Assembly: GCA_030586155.1 (NCBI GenBank)
Contig: CP130741.1
Span: 1,358,680 to 1,422,679 of the forward strand
Direction: 5' to 3'
Source: Eubacteriaceae bacterium ES3
GTDB lineage: Bacteria > Bacillota > Clostridia > Eubacteriales > Eubacteriaceae
Length of the DNA: 64,000 nucleotides
The notes beneath the pieces were generated by a model, which was given only the letters and a program-made list of their open reading frames with translations, did no database searches and was not told the origin of the DNA. Shown here in pieces: positions 43,729 through 52,402 of the stretch (position 1 is the stretch's first letter; each line of letters begins with the position of its first letter). Both the position numbers and the translations under genes were made by a program.

Positions 43729-45165
43729 ATGGATAACAGAGTATCAAAATTAAATGTCACCCGTCAGACGATGTACGGTTTTTCATCATCTTTGGCTGTG
43801 GCGCTTCAAATGACTTATATTACAATTTTTATGACTGATGGATTACTCATCCCTGCAGCAGTGATGGGAACAGTTTTACTTGCGGGTCGAGTCATCGATT
43901 TTATAATCGCTGTCATTGCCGGAGGTCTAATTGAACGGATAAAAATGCCCTGGGGTAAATATCGTTCATGGCTACTGGTTTTCAGATGGGTGATTTTAGC
44001 AGGTAATATTCTGATTTTTGTAAATACCGCTAACTTAGCTTTACCGATTCGTTTAGGAATTGTTTTAATCGGATATGTATTAATGAACGCATCGATGACT
44101 TTCCTCTCGACTGCGCAATTCGGTTCTTTAGCAACAATGTCCGGAACCAATATGGATGACCGAAATCTCATCGCCCGACGTTATGCTCAAGGGCTTGCTG
44201 CTGGCGGTATCGTAACAGCTATGGCAATTATTCCTTTGCTTACTTATTTCGGAGAAGTCATTGGGCCAACAAATGCTTACCTTTTAGTTGCTGTCGCTTT
44301 TACGCTCCCATTTTTCCTGGGCATTGGTTCTTTAGCCAAGGGTGTCAAAGAGTACGAAATCGGAGAGAAAGCTATTGTTGCACCACCGGGACCTAAAGTT
44401 ACCGTTAAGGATATGATTCAGTCAGTAGTTACTAATTCACAGCTTGTAGTTCTGATTATCGTATTCTCATGTGTTTATACTGGTATGTTTCTTTTAAATG
44501 GCGTTATGGCATATTATTTTACTTATGTATTAGGTGACTTTATGTTAATGACGATCACTTTAACAGTTAATACATTATTTGGCTTTATTGCCAGTGTATT
44601 TATTCCAAGAATTGGTTTAAAGCTTGGTAAAAAGCGCGCTATGGTGGTTGGTTTAGGTATTTACGGGATAATGTCCTGTATGATCACTTTCTTTGCGGCA
44701 GAATCATTTCCTATTTATATCGCAATTTCAGTTGTCAATATCATGGCGATGTATCTGTTTAACAGTTTTGGTGTCAACTATATGCTTGATGCAGGTGAAT
44801 ATGGTTTCTATACAACCAAAAAAGATAATCGGGCTGTTGCCATGTCAATGTTTAACCTCCCTATTAAAATCGGTTTAGCACTTGGAGGAGCTATTGGTGC
44901 ATTCGGTTTAGCATGGGCTGGTTACGAAGTTGGGGCTGAAATTAGTCCTGATTTTATCAGTAAATTTATGATTATTTTGGGGATCGCTCCTGGAGCTATT
45001 GCTTTATTCGGTGCAGTAGTTATGTTCTTTGGTTATAAGATTTCAGACGAAGATGCAGCAATGTATGCGGCTGAAAATGCTAAAGCAATGGGTATGCCAA
45101 TTCCTGGCGCACCGGAAGGACCTGATGTTCCCGGAGAAGAAGAAACTGTAGTCGTTACACAATAA
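43729..45165 (+). CDS. GPH-family (glycoside/pentoside/hexuronide:cation) symporter of the MFS superfamily
   Basis: 478 aa, 12 membrane helices, soluble acidic Pro-rich C-terminal tail. GPH features: GRVIDFIIAVIAG in the loop after helix 2 (the D-x2-D-like motif region), MPWGKYRSWLL, and the mid-protein soluble loop. Imports sugars, glycosides or, in acetogens, other organic substrates; cargo not deducible. Controlled by a strong promoter, a palindromic site at +1 and a leader of about 380 nt. GGAGA site before ATG 43729. Followed by a terminator. Confidence 0.87.
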   Translation: MDNRVSKLNVTRQTMYGFSSSLAVALQMTYITIFMTDGLLIPAAVMGTVLLAGRVIDFIIAVIAGGLIERIKMPWGKYRSWLLVFRWVILAGNILIFVNTANLALPIRLGIVLIGYVLMNASMTFLSTAQFGSLATMSGTNMDDRNLIARRYAQGLAAGGIVTAMAIIPLLTYFGEVIGPTNAYLLVAVAFTLPFFLGIGSLAKGVKEYEIGEKAIVAPPGPKVTVKDMIQSVVTNSQLVVLIIVFSCVYTGMFLLNGVMAYYFTYVLGDFMLMTITLTVNTLFGFIASVFIPRIGLKLGKKRAMVVGLGIYGIMSCMITFFAAESFPIYIAISVVNIMAMYLFNSFGVNYMLDAGEYGFYTTKKDNRAVAMSMFNLPIKIGLALGGAIGAFGLAWAGYEVGAEISPDFISKFMIILGIAPGAIALFGAVVMFFGYKISDEDAAMYAAENAKAMGMPIPGAPEGPDVPGEEETVVVTQ

Positions 45166-45168
45166 TAT

Positions 45169-45191
45169 AAGAGGCGTAATGCCTCTTTTTA
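45169..45191 (+). terminator. Terminator after the GPH transporter gene
   Basis: AAGAGGC (45169-45175)/GCCTCTT (45181-45187), 5-nt loop, then T-rich sequence. Confidence 0.82.
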
Positions 45192-45218
45192 TTATATAAA
45201 GAAAAGTGAATTTTGTTA

Positions 45219-46193
45219 CTACTGATCGTCTTGCTCCAATTGTGATAGGGGATTATTATTCATTGTTTCTCTTAACACTTCTTCGTTAGTATGGGTATAA
45301 ATCTGGGTAGTTGATACATTTTCGTGACCAAGTATTTCCTGGACCGATCTGATATCGGCATTACCGTAACGAAACATGAGGGTAGCTGCCGTGTGGCGCA
45401 ATTTATGAACGCTAATTTCATCAGCATTGAGGCCGCACTCCAGCAAATGTTTTTTAACCATGTGCTGCACTGCCCGATTACTGATCGGTCCATTTTTTTG
45501 GCTGAGGAAGAGATAGGGTGAATCAGACTCTGGCCGTATAACCAGATAAGCATTTATAGCTTTAAGACAGGCGTGGTTTAAAAAGACTGTACGTTCTTTA
45601 TTGCCCTTACCAATAATTTTTAAGGTGTCATTTTTTATATTGGTCATTTTAATCTGGGTTAGCTCAGATAAACGCATTCCGCAGTTTAAAAAGAGGGTAA
45701 TAATCGCAAAATCACGCTCTTTATGTCGTCCTTTAATTCCTTTTAGCAGATCTACTGCCTCATCCCATTCGAGATATTTTGCATGTCGGGCAGGAAGTTT
45801 AGGCATTTCCAGATCAATAACTGGGTTAGGACCAAAGTATTTTTGCTTATTACATAGATAATTGAAAAACGAGCGTAGGGAAGAGACTTTTCGACTTCTG
45901 GCATAATCTGAATTATTACGCTCTTTACTGACATATGACAAAAATGCGTATAGGATGCCTAAGTTAATTTCCATTAAGTCATCCAAAGAGACATCATTGA
46001 TCTGAATCTGATCAAAATCCTGAGATTGTGGAACCATAGCAAAATAGCGTTTGATGAACCGAAAAAAAATAATCAGATCATATTCATAAGCTTTAGCTGA
46101 TTTTTCTGAATAACCTTTGATGGTCAGTAGATAATTTAAAAATTCATCGATTATCGGATTTTGGAATTTAACTAAGTTTTCTTTTTGAACCAT
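45219..46193 (-). CDS. Tyrosine recombinase, XerC/XerD-like
   Basis: 324 aa. N-terminal SAM-like DNA-binding domain (about 10-110) and catalytic domain with Arg in NCGMRLSEL, Lys in KIIGKGNKERT, His-x-x-Arg in SVHKLRHTA, His in LGHENVSTT and nucleophile Tyr in QIYTHT. Length and domain order match housekeeping Xer recombinases, but there are no excisionase, phage genes or attachment sites nearby. ATG 46193 is preferred because GAGGT precedes it by 5 nt. Could act in chromosome dimer resolution or be a lone orphan integrase. Confidence 0.9.
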   Translation of the reverse strand: MVQKENLVKFQNPIIDEFLNYLLTIKGYSEKSAKAYEYDLIIFFRFIKRYFAMVPQSQDFDQIQINDVSLDDLMEINLGILYAFLSYVSKERNNSDYARSRKVSSLRSFFNYLCNKQKYFGPNPVIDLEMPKLPARHAKYLEWDEAVDLLKGIKGRHKERDFAIITLFLNCGMRLSELTQIKMTNIKNDTLKIIGKGNKERTVFLNHACLKAINAYLVIRPESDSPYLFLSQKNGPISNRAVQHMVKKHLLECGLNADEISVHKLRHTAATLMFRYGNADIRSVQEILGHENVSTTQIYTHTNEEVLRETMNNNPLSQLEQDDQ

Positions 46194-46548
46194 TGTTGAC
46201 CTCATAAGTTTGGATTTGATTTTGTGTTACAAAAGTGACTTTTACCATATTATAACAAAAAATGCAATAAATGTCACGAAACTTACATTTCGTGACATTA
46301 TATTTTATGTGTTTTAAGTGTTTGAATTATACTCACTACTTTTATCGTTAAAGATAAATTAGGTCCCTTTAATTAGTGACTGAACAATTTACGCTAAAAG
46401 CAGTTATACATAAAATGGCAAATATTTTTCTCGATGTTTTGAATTATTTCATTTATACTTTTCTAGCTTAAATATTTTTATAAATCCTAATTTGAATCGT
46501 ATCGTTTATAGACGGTAATTCACATATTATTTGAAAATTATCCCTTAT
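46194..46548. other. 355-bp intergenic region with a long palindrome
   Basis: Apart from the 46270-46299 palindrome, no gene, clear promoter or terminator is visible. It lies between the 3' end of the glycosyltransferase gene and the recombinase gene, both on the minus strand. Confidence 0.5.
46270..46299. repeat. 12-bp-arm palindrome upstream of the tyrosine recombinase gene
   Basis: AATGTCACGAAA (46270-46281), CTTACA, TTTCGTGACATT (46288-46299); perfect arms, 6-nt centre, no T-tract. It sits 77 bp upstream of the recombinase start. Could be a weak terminator, a regulator site, or a recombination site. Shares the CGAAA/TTTCG core with palindromes at 41902 and 58119. Confidence 0.6.
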
Positions 46549-47724
46549 TTACGTAATAATTTTACTCAGAATAAAATTACATGCGGCATCTGAACCACCG
46601 GCTGTCCTAAAACTTTTTCCAATTTTTTCTGCATTTTCTCGATAAGTCTGTTGATTGATGATTTGGTTAACTGCATCTCTAATATCATTTGGGTCACTTC
46701 TTTTAAGTCTAATACCAGCACCTAGTTTTTCAGTTTGGCTGGCTACTATTCCCTGTTCGCTGTGCTGTGGGAAAAGAACCATTGGAACCCCCCAATAAAG
46801 GCTTTCACTAACGCTGTTCATACCAGAATGTGTTAAAAAACAATCGGTATCCTTTAATACTTCAATTTGATTAACTCTACCTTGTATTTTAAAATTTTCC
46901 TGTAGTGTTTCTAATTGTTTTAGATCAGTTTTTTCACCAACTGACATAATTACATCAAAATTAGAATCTTTTAAGGCTTCAATGCATTGCTGATAAAATT
47001 TATCGTTCTGATTTAGTACTGTTCCAAGTGAAATATAGATTAGTTTTCGAGATTTTTTTTTCCGGCAGTTGTTTAAAGGTTCGAATAGAGAAGGTCCAAC
47101 AAATGCGAATCTGTCTGAGAAGGTGTCAGACATTGGTTGAAAAAGTTTTGATGTATAGACAATCGTATTGGTATTATTATCGTTTTGAATGATATCAACA
47201 AAACTATTGATTTCGTAGCCAAGTTTATTTAGCCTTCTAATTGAATGACTAATTCTAGGCATTCCCAGAAACATTCTAAAGATTTCCTTTATGCCTGGTT
47301 TCATCATTTTTGCCGAATACATATTAAAAGCAAATGTCGTTGTTGAACTGATATATAGGATATTTAGTTTTCGTGCAAACAGTTTTCCCCAGAAACAGAC
47401 AGAGTCTGAGACAATACAATCAGGACTAATAGCGTTAATTTGATTAAGAACTTCATTTTCCATATTAATGGTAGTATCGGTAACCATTTTAATTAAAGCA
47501 GAAAAATCTTTACCAGCTTTTTTATCCAACTCATCTTGGTTGGCTTGTGGTAAAAATACGTCACATCCGACAAAAAAGGCCCCAGCAGATTCTATTTTTT
47601 CGCGAAACATTTCAAAAGAAAAGTAGGTAACCTCACATCCGGATTTAACCAGAGCTTTAACGACTGGAATTGTTGGATTGGTATGACCATGCGCAGGAAT
47701 ATTAAAAAAAACAATTTTATTCAT
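46549..47724 (-). CDS. MGT/YjiC-type UDP-dependent glycosyltransferase
   Basis: 391-aa GT1-family enzyme resembling macrolide glycosyltransferases. N-terminal acceptor domain opens with FFNIPAHGHTNPTIPVV; the C-terminal donor domain has YISLGTVLNQN and FLTHSGMNSVSES with GVPMVLFPQHSEQ, the nucleotide-sugar binding signature. Cytosolic. Likely glycosylates a lipophilic acceptor such as an antibiotic, sterol-like compound or lipid; identity unknown. Starts inside the XRE-AbrB regulator gene (8-bp overlap), so regulation by that protein is likely. No clear terminator downstream. Confidence 0.9.
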   Translation of the reverse strand: MNKIVFFNIPAHGHTNPTIPVVKALVKSGCEVTYFSFEMFREKIESAGAFFVGCDVFLPQANQDELDKKAGKDFSALIKMVTDTTINMENEVLNQINAISPDCIVSDSVCFWGKLFARKLNILYISSTTTFAFNMYSAKMMKPGIKEIFRMFLGMPRISHSIRRLNKLGYEINSFVDIIQNDNNTNTIVYTSKLFQPMSDTFSDRFAFVGPSLFEPLNNCRKKKSRKLIYISLGTVLNQNDKFYQQCIEALKDSNFDVIMSVGEKTDLKQLETLQENFKIQGRVNQIEVLKDTDCFLTHSGMNSVSESLYWGVPMVLFPQHSEQGIVASQTEKLGAGIRLKRSDPNDIRDAVNQIINQQTYRENAEKIGKSFRTAGGSDAACNFILSKIIT

Positions 47725-48163
47725 CGCAGTCCCTCCCCGCCTTTTCGATCATTTTTGCAAAATTTAGAAATCTATTAGCTTTGATTATTGCAATCCCCTG
47801 AGAATCGTCATCACCTAGAATTACTAATTTATCGTCAGCTGAAAACTGGTATAATTCACAGGCATTTTTGGGTAAAATCAGTTCTCTGTTTTCATTCATT
47901 TTTATAACCCCAAAAAAATGTTTGCCTTTAGGTGCTAAAGACAACAGACTATCTTCGTCATGATCATAACACAATGCTTCCAGCGAAATCTCAAATATAT
48001 CTGATAAAATATGACATTGGTAGATATCTGGAACGGATACGCCATTTTCCCATTTTGCAATTGTTTGCCTAGAAACATCGACCTTTTCAGCCAGTTTTTC
48101 CTGTGACCAGTTTTTGCTTTTTCTTAAGATACGAATATTTTTATCGATCAAATTTTTCCTCAT
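47717..48163 (-). CDS. XRE-type regulator fused to an AbrB-like C-terminal domain
   Basis: 148 aa. Residues about 5-62 are a Cro/C1-type helix-turn-helix (NWSQEKLAEKVDVSRQTIAKW); about 80-130 (KMNENRELILPKNACELYQF and KLVILGDDDSQGIAII) match a SpoVT/AbrB beta-fold. Two different DNA- or dimer-forming modules in one protein suggest an autoregulated switch. The gene overlaps the glycosyltransferase gene by 8 bp. ATG 48163 has a weak site; a TTG at 48151 preceded by GAGG with 6-nt spacing may be the true start. Confidence 0.85.
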   Translation of the reverse strand: MRKNLIDKNIRILRKSKNWSQEKLAEKVDVSRQTIAKWENGVSVPDIYQCHILSDIFEISLEALCYDHDEDSLLSLAPKGKHFFGVIKMNENRELILPKNACELYQFSADDKLVILGDDDSQGIAIIKANRFLNFAKMIEKAGRDCDE

Positions 48164-48559
48164 TTCGTTGCTAGCGCTTATACTAAAAATATTTTGGTTA
48201 ATAAGTGAAGCATTAAATAATATGTTTTATAGATCTCTATATAATCAGTTTATTTCAGATAGACAGTTTTTAATAAATTTCTTATAAAATAAGTATAACC
48301 GAAAATATCGGATTGTCTATCAACCATTTGAAGCAATTTTTGTTAAAAATTATAGCATATTATATTAAATTAGATATTTTATTAATGATCTATGATGTAA
48401 CTTGAATTTCTAGCGTAAAGTGTTATAATAGTTCTAATAGTATGTCATTAAGAAAAGATTCAGATTCGATAAATTGCTCAAAATATACTGATATATAAAT
48501 GCAAACTGAGCGACTGCCTTCTTATAATGTTGTATCTAATTTATGAAAGGAGAATGATA
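48164..48559. other. 396-bp divergent intergenic region
   Basis: AT-rich, no gene. Contains the plus-strand promoter at 48402-48429 and a small inverted repeat CCGAAAATATCGG near 48299-48311. The minus-strand promoter for the regulator gene could not be assigned. Confidence 0.5.
48402..48429 (+). promoter_or_regulatory. Promoter of the 179-aa disordered-protein gene
   Basis: TTGAAT (48402-48407), 16-bp spacer, TATAAT (48424-48429) preceded by TGT. About 125 nt of leader follow. Confidence 0.6.
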
Positions 48560-49099
48560 ATGGAATTATTTCAAATGGATACCGTGAAACTTCAGACCAA
48601 CATGAATACAACCAGTCAGGTTGGTGCCACTGAACTAAAATCTGTTGCTGGTGAAAACGAAGGAATGGCTTCAGCAACGGAGGCTAACAGTAATTATCGT
48701 TATGATACCTTGGATCTCAGTGAGGGCTATTTGAATTTTAAAACCAAAGATGAAAATAGCAGCGCTGATGGAGATACGAATCTTCAAAACTCAAGTGAAC
48801 TATCACCCCAGAAATCTATTATTTCTGAAGAAATCCAAAATGCAATAGAACAACTGACTGGAAACAGTCAGAAAGCGGATGATAGCTCAGATTATGAGGA
48901 TTTGTCTGGTTATACCAGTATGGAACTGAGGGCGCTTTTTCAGGAAGGCAAAATCACAGCTTCCCAGTATAATGATGAGGCTAGTGCTAGGGCTGATGTT
49001 TTAGCACAAAGTGATCCAGCTCCTCAGGAAACTAAAGCACCTGATCCAGCTATGCTGAAAAAACAGCCAGAACCGGCCCAAGCGAATCAACTCTTTTGA
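48560..49099 (+). CDS. Low-complexity, probably disordered hypothetical protein
   Basis: 179 aa rich in Ser, Asn, Glu, Gln and Thr, without signal peptide or membrane helix. Only the stretch about 95-150 (SEEIQNAIEQLTG ... YTSMELRALFQEGKITASQYNDEA) looks structured and helical. The C-terminal 30 residues are Pro/Gln-rich. Not recognised. ATG 48560 is chosen for AAAGGAG at 7-nt spacing. It has its own promoter and terminator, so it is a genuine transcription unit. Confidence 0.7.
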   Translation: MELFQMDTVKLQTNMNTTSQVGATELKSVAGENEGMASATEANSNYRYDTLDLSEGYLNFKTKDENSSADGDTNLQNSSELSPQKSIISEEIQNAIEQLTGNSQKADDSSDYEDLSGYTSMELRALFQEGKITASQYNDEASARADVLAQSDPAPQETKAPDPAMLKKQPEPAQANQLF

Positions 49100-49109
49100 A
49101 GTAAATGAA

Positions 49110-49137
49110 AAAAGAACAGTTATCACTGTTCTTTTTT
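49110..49137 (+). terminator. Terminator after the disordered-protein gene
   Basis: AAAAGAACAGT (49110-49120), TATC, ACTGTTCTTTT (49125-49135), T8. Also usable by the convergent acetyltransferase gene. Confidence 0.88.
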
Positions 49138-49172
49138 TTGTATGGTTATCAATATAAATTGTGGTAACTGAG

Positions 49173-49676
49173 TTAAACTGTTTTTGCATACATACAGGAA
49201 TCTAGAATTTCTCCATTTTTGTAAATACTTTTCTTAAATATTCCCTCCAGCTCAAAGCCGGCATTTTCCAGGGTTTTTCTAGCAGCAGTGTTTTTTTCAA
49301 AAGGACGTGCATAGATTCGAAGCATATCAAAATCACTAAAACCCTTTTCACAAATATCTTTGATCGCTGAGACCATAATCCCTTTACCCCAAAACGGTTC
49401 ACCTAGCCAGAAGCCAAGCTCTCCACTGCGACAGCTCACGTCATCCTGTGACAGGAGGCTGATGGATCCAATTGGACTGTCATCGACGACTATGGCCTGA
49501 TTGAGTTGCTTTCGTTTATTGAGTTGAATACTTTTTGTAATAAACATATGCGCATCATCTAATGTGTAAGGATGAGGAAAAGTATTTCTAAGATTTCCTG
49601 CAATTTTATCGTTGTTAGCTAAAGGAACGATACTTTCCGCATCACTGAGTTTCCAAGGTCTTAAAATATAATCCAT
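49173..49676 (-). CDS. GNAT-family N-acetyltransferase (RimJ/RimL type)
   Basis: 167 aa with the RimJ/RimL layout: LRPWKLSDAESIVPLANN start, acetyl-CoA motif A in GELGFWLGEPFWGKGIM (R/Q-x-x-G-like WGKG), and ENAGFELEGIFKKSIYKNG near the end. Acetyl-CoA dependent transfer to a protein or metabolite amine; target unknown. GGAGG site before ATG 49676. A minus-strand TTGACA occurs near 49830 with an imperfect -10 box, so the promoter is uncertain. Confidence 0.9.
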   Translation of the reverse strand: MDYILRPWKLSDAESIVPLANNDKIAGNLRNTFPHPYTLDDAHMFITKSIQLNKRKQLNQAIVVDDSPIGSISLLSQDDVSCRSGELGFWLGEPFWGKGIMVSAIKDICEKGFSDFDMLRIYARPFEKNTAARKTLENAGFELEGIFKKSIYKNGEILDSCMYAKTV

Positions 49677-50266
49677 TTTATTTTCCTCCTGATTTAAAAG
49701 ATTTTAGTAACGTTTTCAGATTTTAATTTTTTTCAAAACATAGTAAAGCTTTAAAAATATTCAACTACTTCCCTTCTTAATGTTTCTCTCGGCCGAAGAT
49801 TTCATTAAGAGTAACATTAATATTTGATGATGTCAATATACTATCGATTTACAACAAAATAATTTCATTTATGTTTGTTATTTCTCAAACAATATCATGA
49901 ATGTTATATAAATAACGATTACATTACCGTTAATATGCCAATTTACATAAATATAATAAATGAGTACAAATAATAATAATTATATATATATTATCAAAAT
50001 TATCATAAAATGGAATATTTAATAATAATAAAAGTATCATACATAGATAATTAGTTTGATTAGTTTGATGATTAATTACTCATAAAGAATTTTATAACAG
50101 TGTAGGATATAAATTGAAGTTGTCGTGATTGATTGATAATACATAAAAAAAGAAAAAAATTACACAAGTTTTAGGTAGTCGATATAGGTTTAAGTAGACA
50201 ATAAAAGTTAGGGATTAAGAAATACTTAAGAATAATTGTTTGGTTTAGTAGATCCCTTGAACAAAT
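49677..50266. other. 590-bp AT-rich non-coding region
   Basis: Very AT-rich with many short direct ATAATAAT/TAATTA runs. I see no open frame with a ribosome site, no hairpin of note and no RNA gene. A possible TTGACA -35 box on the minus strand near 49830 may drive the acetyltransferase gene. Confidence 0.45.
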
Positions 50267-50311
50267 AAAAAAGCGTATCAGGCCAGATATCAGGCGATGA
50301 TACGCTTTTTT
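50267..50311 (-). terminator. Terminator of the dehydratase operon
   Basis: 14-bp perfect stem AAAAAAGCGTATCA (50267-50280) with TGATACGCTTTTTT (50298-50311), 17-nt loop, T-run on both strands. Confidence 0.88.
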
Positions 50312-50343
50312 AAAGAATAATGATAGTAATTTAAAAAATTGGT

Positions 50344-50865
50344 TTAATAATTTTTGTCAGCGTAACCTACCCATCCACCTTCTTTTACTAGTGTTTGGTC
50401 AAATTCTCCGACGGAAAAATCTATGACTTCTTCTTCCCCATCTTGCTCTAATGTAATTTTACTGGAATCTACGTCAATTTTGACATAAGTTGACTTTCCT
50501 GCGTACTTATTAAAGAGATGATCGATCGTTTCTTTTGGAAGTTCGATAGCGAACATTCCGCAGTTATACATATTTTGTCTGAAAATTCGAGCAAAATTTT
50601 CGGCAATAACAGTATTAATGCCATTGACTTCCAGTGCCCATGGTGCATGCTCACGGGATGAACCACATCCAAAGTTTTCACGGGTAACAATAACTGCCTT
50701 ATCCAGAACATCTTTCTGTTCAAAACCATTAAGAACAAGATCTTCCAGAAGATAAGGTTTTAAGGCCTCTTTTGTAATTTCTGTCAAATATTTGGCCGGA
50801 ATGATTTCATCCGTATTAATATCACTGCGATTTAAAAATAAAACATTACCGTCGAAATTTTTCAT
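50344..50865 (-). CDS. Aconitase-family hydro-lyase small subunit (isopropylmalate/2,3-dimethylmalate dehydratase type)
   Basis: 173-aa swivel-domain subunit. Signature ENFGCGSSREHAPWAL and the DEIIPAKYLTEI substrate-loop region are LeuD-like. Works with the large subunit encoded 7 bp upstream to isomerise or dehydrate a malate derivative. leuA and leuB are not nearby, so a catabolic role such as 2,3-dimethylmalate dehydratase (known in Eubacterium nicotinate fermentation) is as plausible as leucine synthesis; sequence alone does not decide. Cytosolic. Confidence 0.85.
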   Translation of the reverse strand: MKNFDGNVLFLNRSDINTDEIIPAKYLTEITKEALKPYLLEDLVLNGFEQKDVLDKAVIVTRENFGCGSSREHAPWALEVNGINTVIAENFARIFRQNMYNCGMFAIELPKETIDHLFNKYAGKSTYVKIDVDSSKITLEQDGEEEVIDFSVGEFDQTLVKEGGWVGYADKNY

Positions 50866-50872
50866 AGTTCAC

Positions 50873-52159
50873 CTAGCCTTTATATATTTCAGAATTTTTT
50901 ACAGTGCCACTGATTGCTGTCGCAGCAGCGGTAGCTGGACTCATTAGATGGACCATTCCACCCTTACCCATACGACCGTTAAAGTTACGATTGGTTGTAG
51001 AAGCACAGACTTCACCTTCGGCTAAAACACCATTACTCATCCCCAGACAGGCGCCACATGTTGGATTTGTCACACAAAAACCGGCATCCTGAAAAATTTC
51101 AATAATCCCTTCTTTAAGGGCCATAGAGTAGATTGCTGGTGTAGCCGGACTGACAATAGCTCTAACGTCAGCAGATATTGTATGACCTTTAAGTACTTCG
51201 GCAGCAACACGGAGGTCTTCGATTCTGCCGTTTGTACAGGAGCCAATATAAATCTGGTCGACTTTGGTGCCTTCCATTTCTTTAACTGTTTTAACCTGGT
51301 CAGGTTTGTAACCAACAGTCATCATAGGTTCAAGTTGAGATACATCATAGGTCAGTACATGCTCATATTCAGCATCTTCATCCGAAACCCATTTGGAGTA
51401 GTCTTGAAGAGCTGCTTCTTTGGAGTCAAATTCATCCTGAATAAAATCCCATAAGTAATCAACGGTGGTCATGTCTGGATAACAGATCCCACAGGTTCCG
51501 CCGGCTTCAATCGCCATATTGCATAAGGTCATTCGTGATTCCATGGACATATCATCAATCGCTTGGCCAGTGAACTCAATTACCATATTAGTCGCACCAT
51601 TAACCGTTAATTCTTTAATTATGAAAAGAATCAGGTCTTTTGCATAGACACCTGGTTTTAATTGGCCATTTAATACAATTTTGATGGTCTTTGGAAAATG
51701 GAAAGCGCAAACTCCCTTTAAAATACCAACTTCCAGGTCGGTTGTCCCAATACCTGCAGCAAATGCTCCAAAAGCGCCGTGAGTACAAGTATGTGAGTCT
51801 CCCATTATGATGGTGTATCCAGGACGAACAAAGCCTTTTTCCGGGAAAATAGCATGACAGACACCATTCTTTCCGATATCGAAAAAGTCTTTGATTTCGT
51901 GGCGTTTGGCCCAGTCTCTTAAAATTTTTCCCTGAGTAGCAGTTTTAGAATCTTTAGCTGGTGTAACATGATCAATAACAGCTTTTATTTTAGTAGGATC
52001 AAATACCCGATCCATGCCTCTGGCCATAAGATCAGTGATCGCAATTGGTGTTGTAATTTCGTGGCAGAAAACCCGGTCCAGTTTTAAAACATGGGTATCT
52101 GGAAATGGTTCTTCCACACGATGTGCATCAAATATTTTTTCTGCAATAGTTTTTCCCAT
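50873..52159 (-). CDS. Aconitase-family hydro-lyase large subunit
   Basis: 428 aa carrying the [4Fe-4S] cluster. Cluster cysteines are in YIGSCTNGRIEDL and NPTCGACLGM; the STTNRNFNGRMG block and MGDSHTCTHGAFGAFAAG are also intact. Pairs with the small subunit downstream. LeuC usually reads GPTCGACLGG where this has NPTCGACLGM, in line with the LeuC/HacA/DmdA subgroup. ATG 52159 is favoured (GGAG at 6 nt); ATG 52171 is possible. The operon ends with a strong terminator. Confidence 0.88.
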   Translation of the reverse strand: MGKTIAEKIFDAHRVEEPFPDTHVLKLDRVFCHEITTPIAITDLMARGMDRVFDPTKIKAVIDHVTPAKDSKTATQGKILRDWAKRHEIKDFFDIGKNGVCHAIFPEKGFVRPGYTIIMGDSHTCTHGAFGAFAAGIGTTDLEVGILKGVCAFHFPKTIKIVLNGQLKPGVYAKDLILFIIKELTVNGATNMVIEFTGQAIDDMSMESRMTLCNMAIEAGGTCGICYPDMTTVDYLWDFIQDEFDSKEAALQDYSKWVSDEDAEYEHVLTYDVSQLEPMMTVGYKPDQVKTVKEMEGTKVDQIYIGSCTNGRIEDLRVAAEVLKGHTISADVRAIVSPATPAIYSMALKEGIIEIFQDAGFCVTNPTCGACLGMSNGVLAEGEVCASTTNRNFNGRMGKGGMVHLMSPATAAATAISGTVKNSEIYKG

Positions 52160-52345
52160 TTTAATCTCCATTCTTTCTCTTTTTTAGTGTGATACTATTA
52201 TGACATAAATGCCTTTATAAAAGCAAATGCTATCCCCTTTTTATTGAAATTTTTCGGTTTTTTAAAGAATATAATGTAGAGACTCTACTAGAACAGAGCT
52301 ATGGCAAGATCCTGGATTGTGTTGAAAAGAACAAGACTTTAAATC

Positions 52346-52388
52346 ATAAAAAAAACGCCGAGTCGTTCAGAAAGTTCTGAACACTCGA
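52346..52388 (-). terminator. Terminator of the MFS transporter gene
   Basis: CGAGT-C-GTTCAGA pairs with TCTGAAC-ACTCG (52359-52387, one bulge). On the minus strand GGCGT and T8 follow. Confidence 0.85.
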
Positions 52389-52402
52389 CGAGATTAAACT
52401 GT

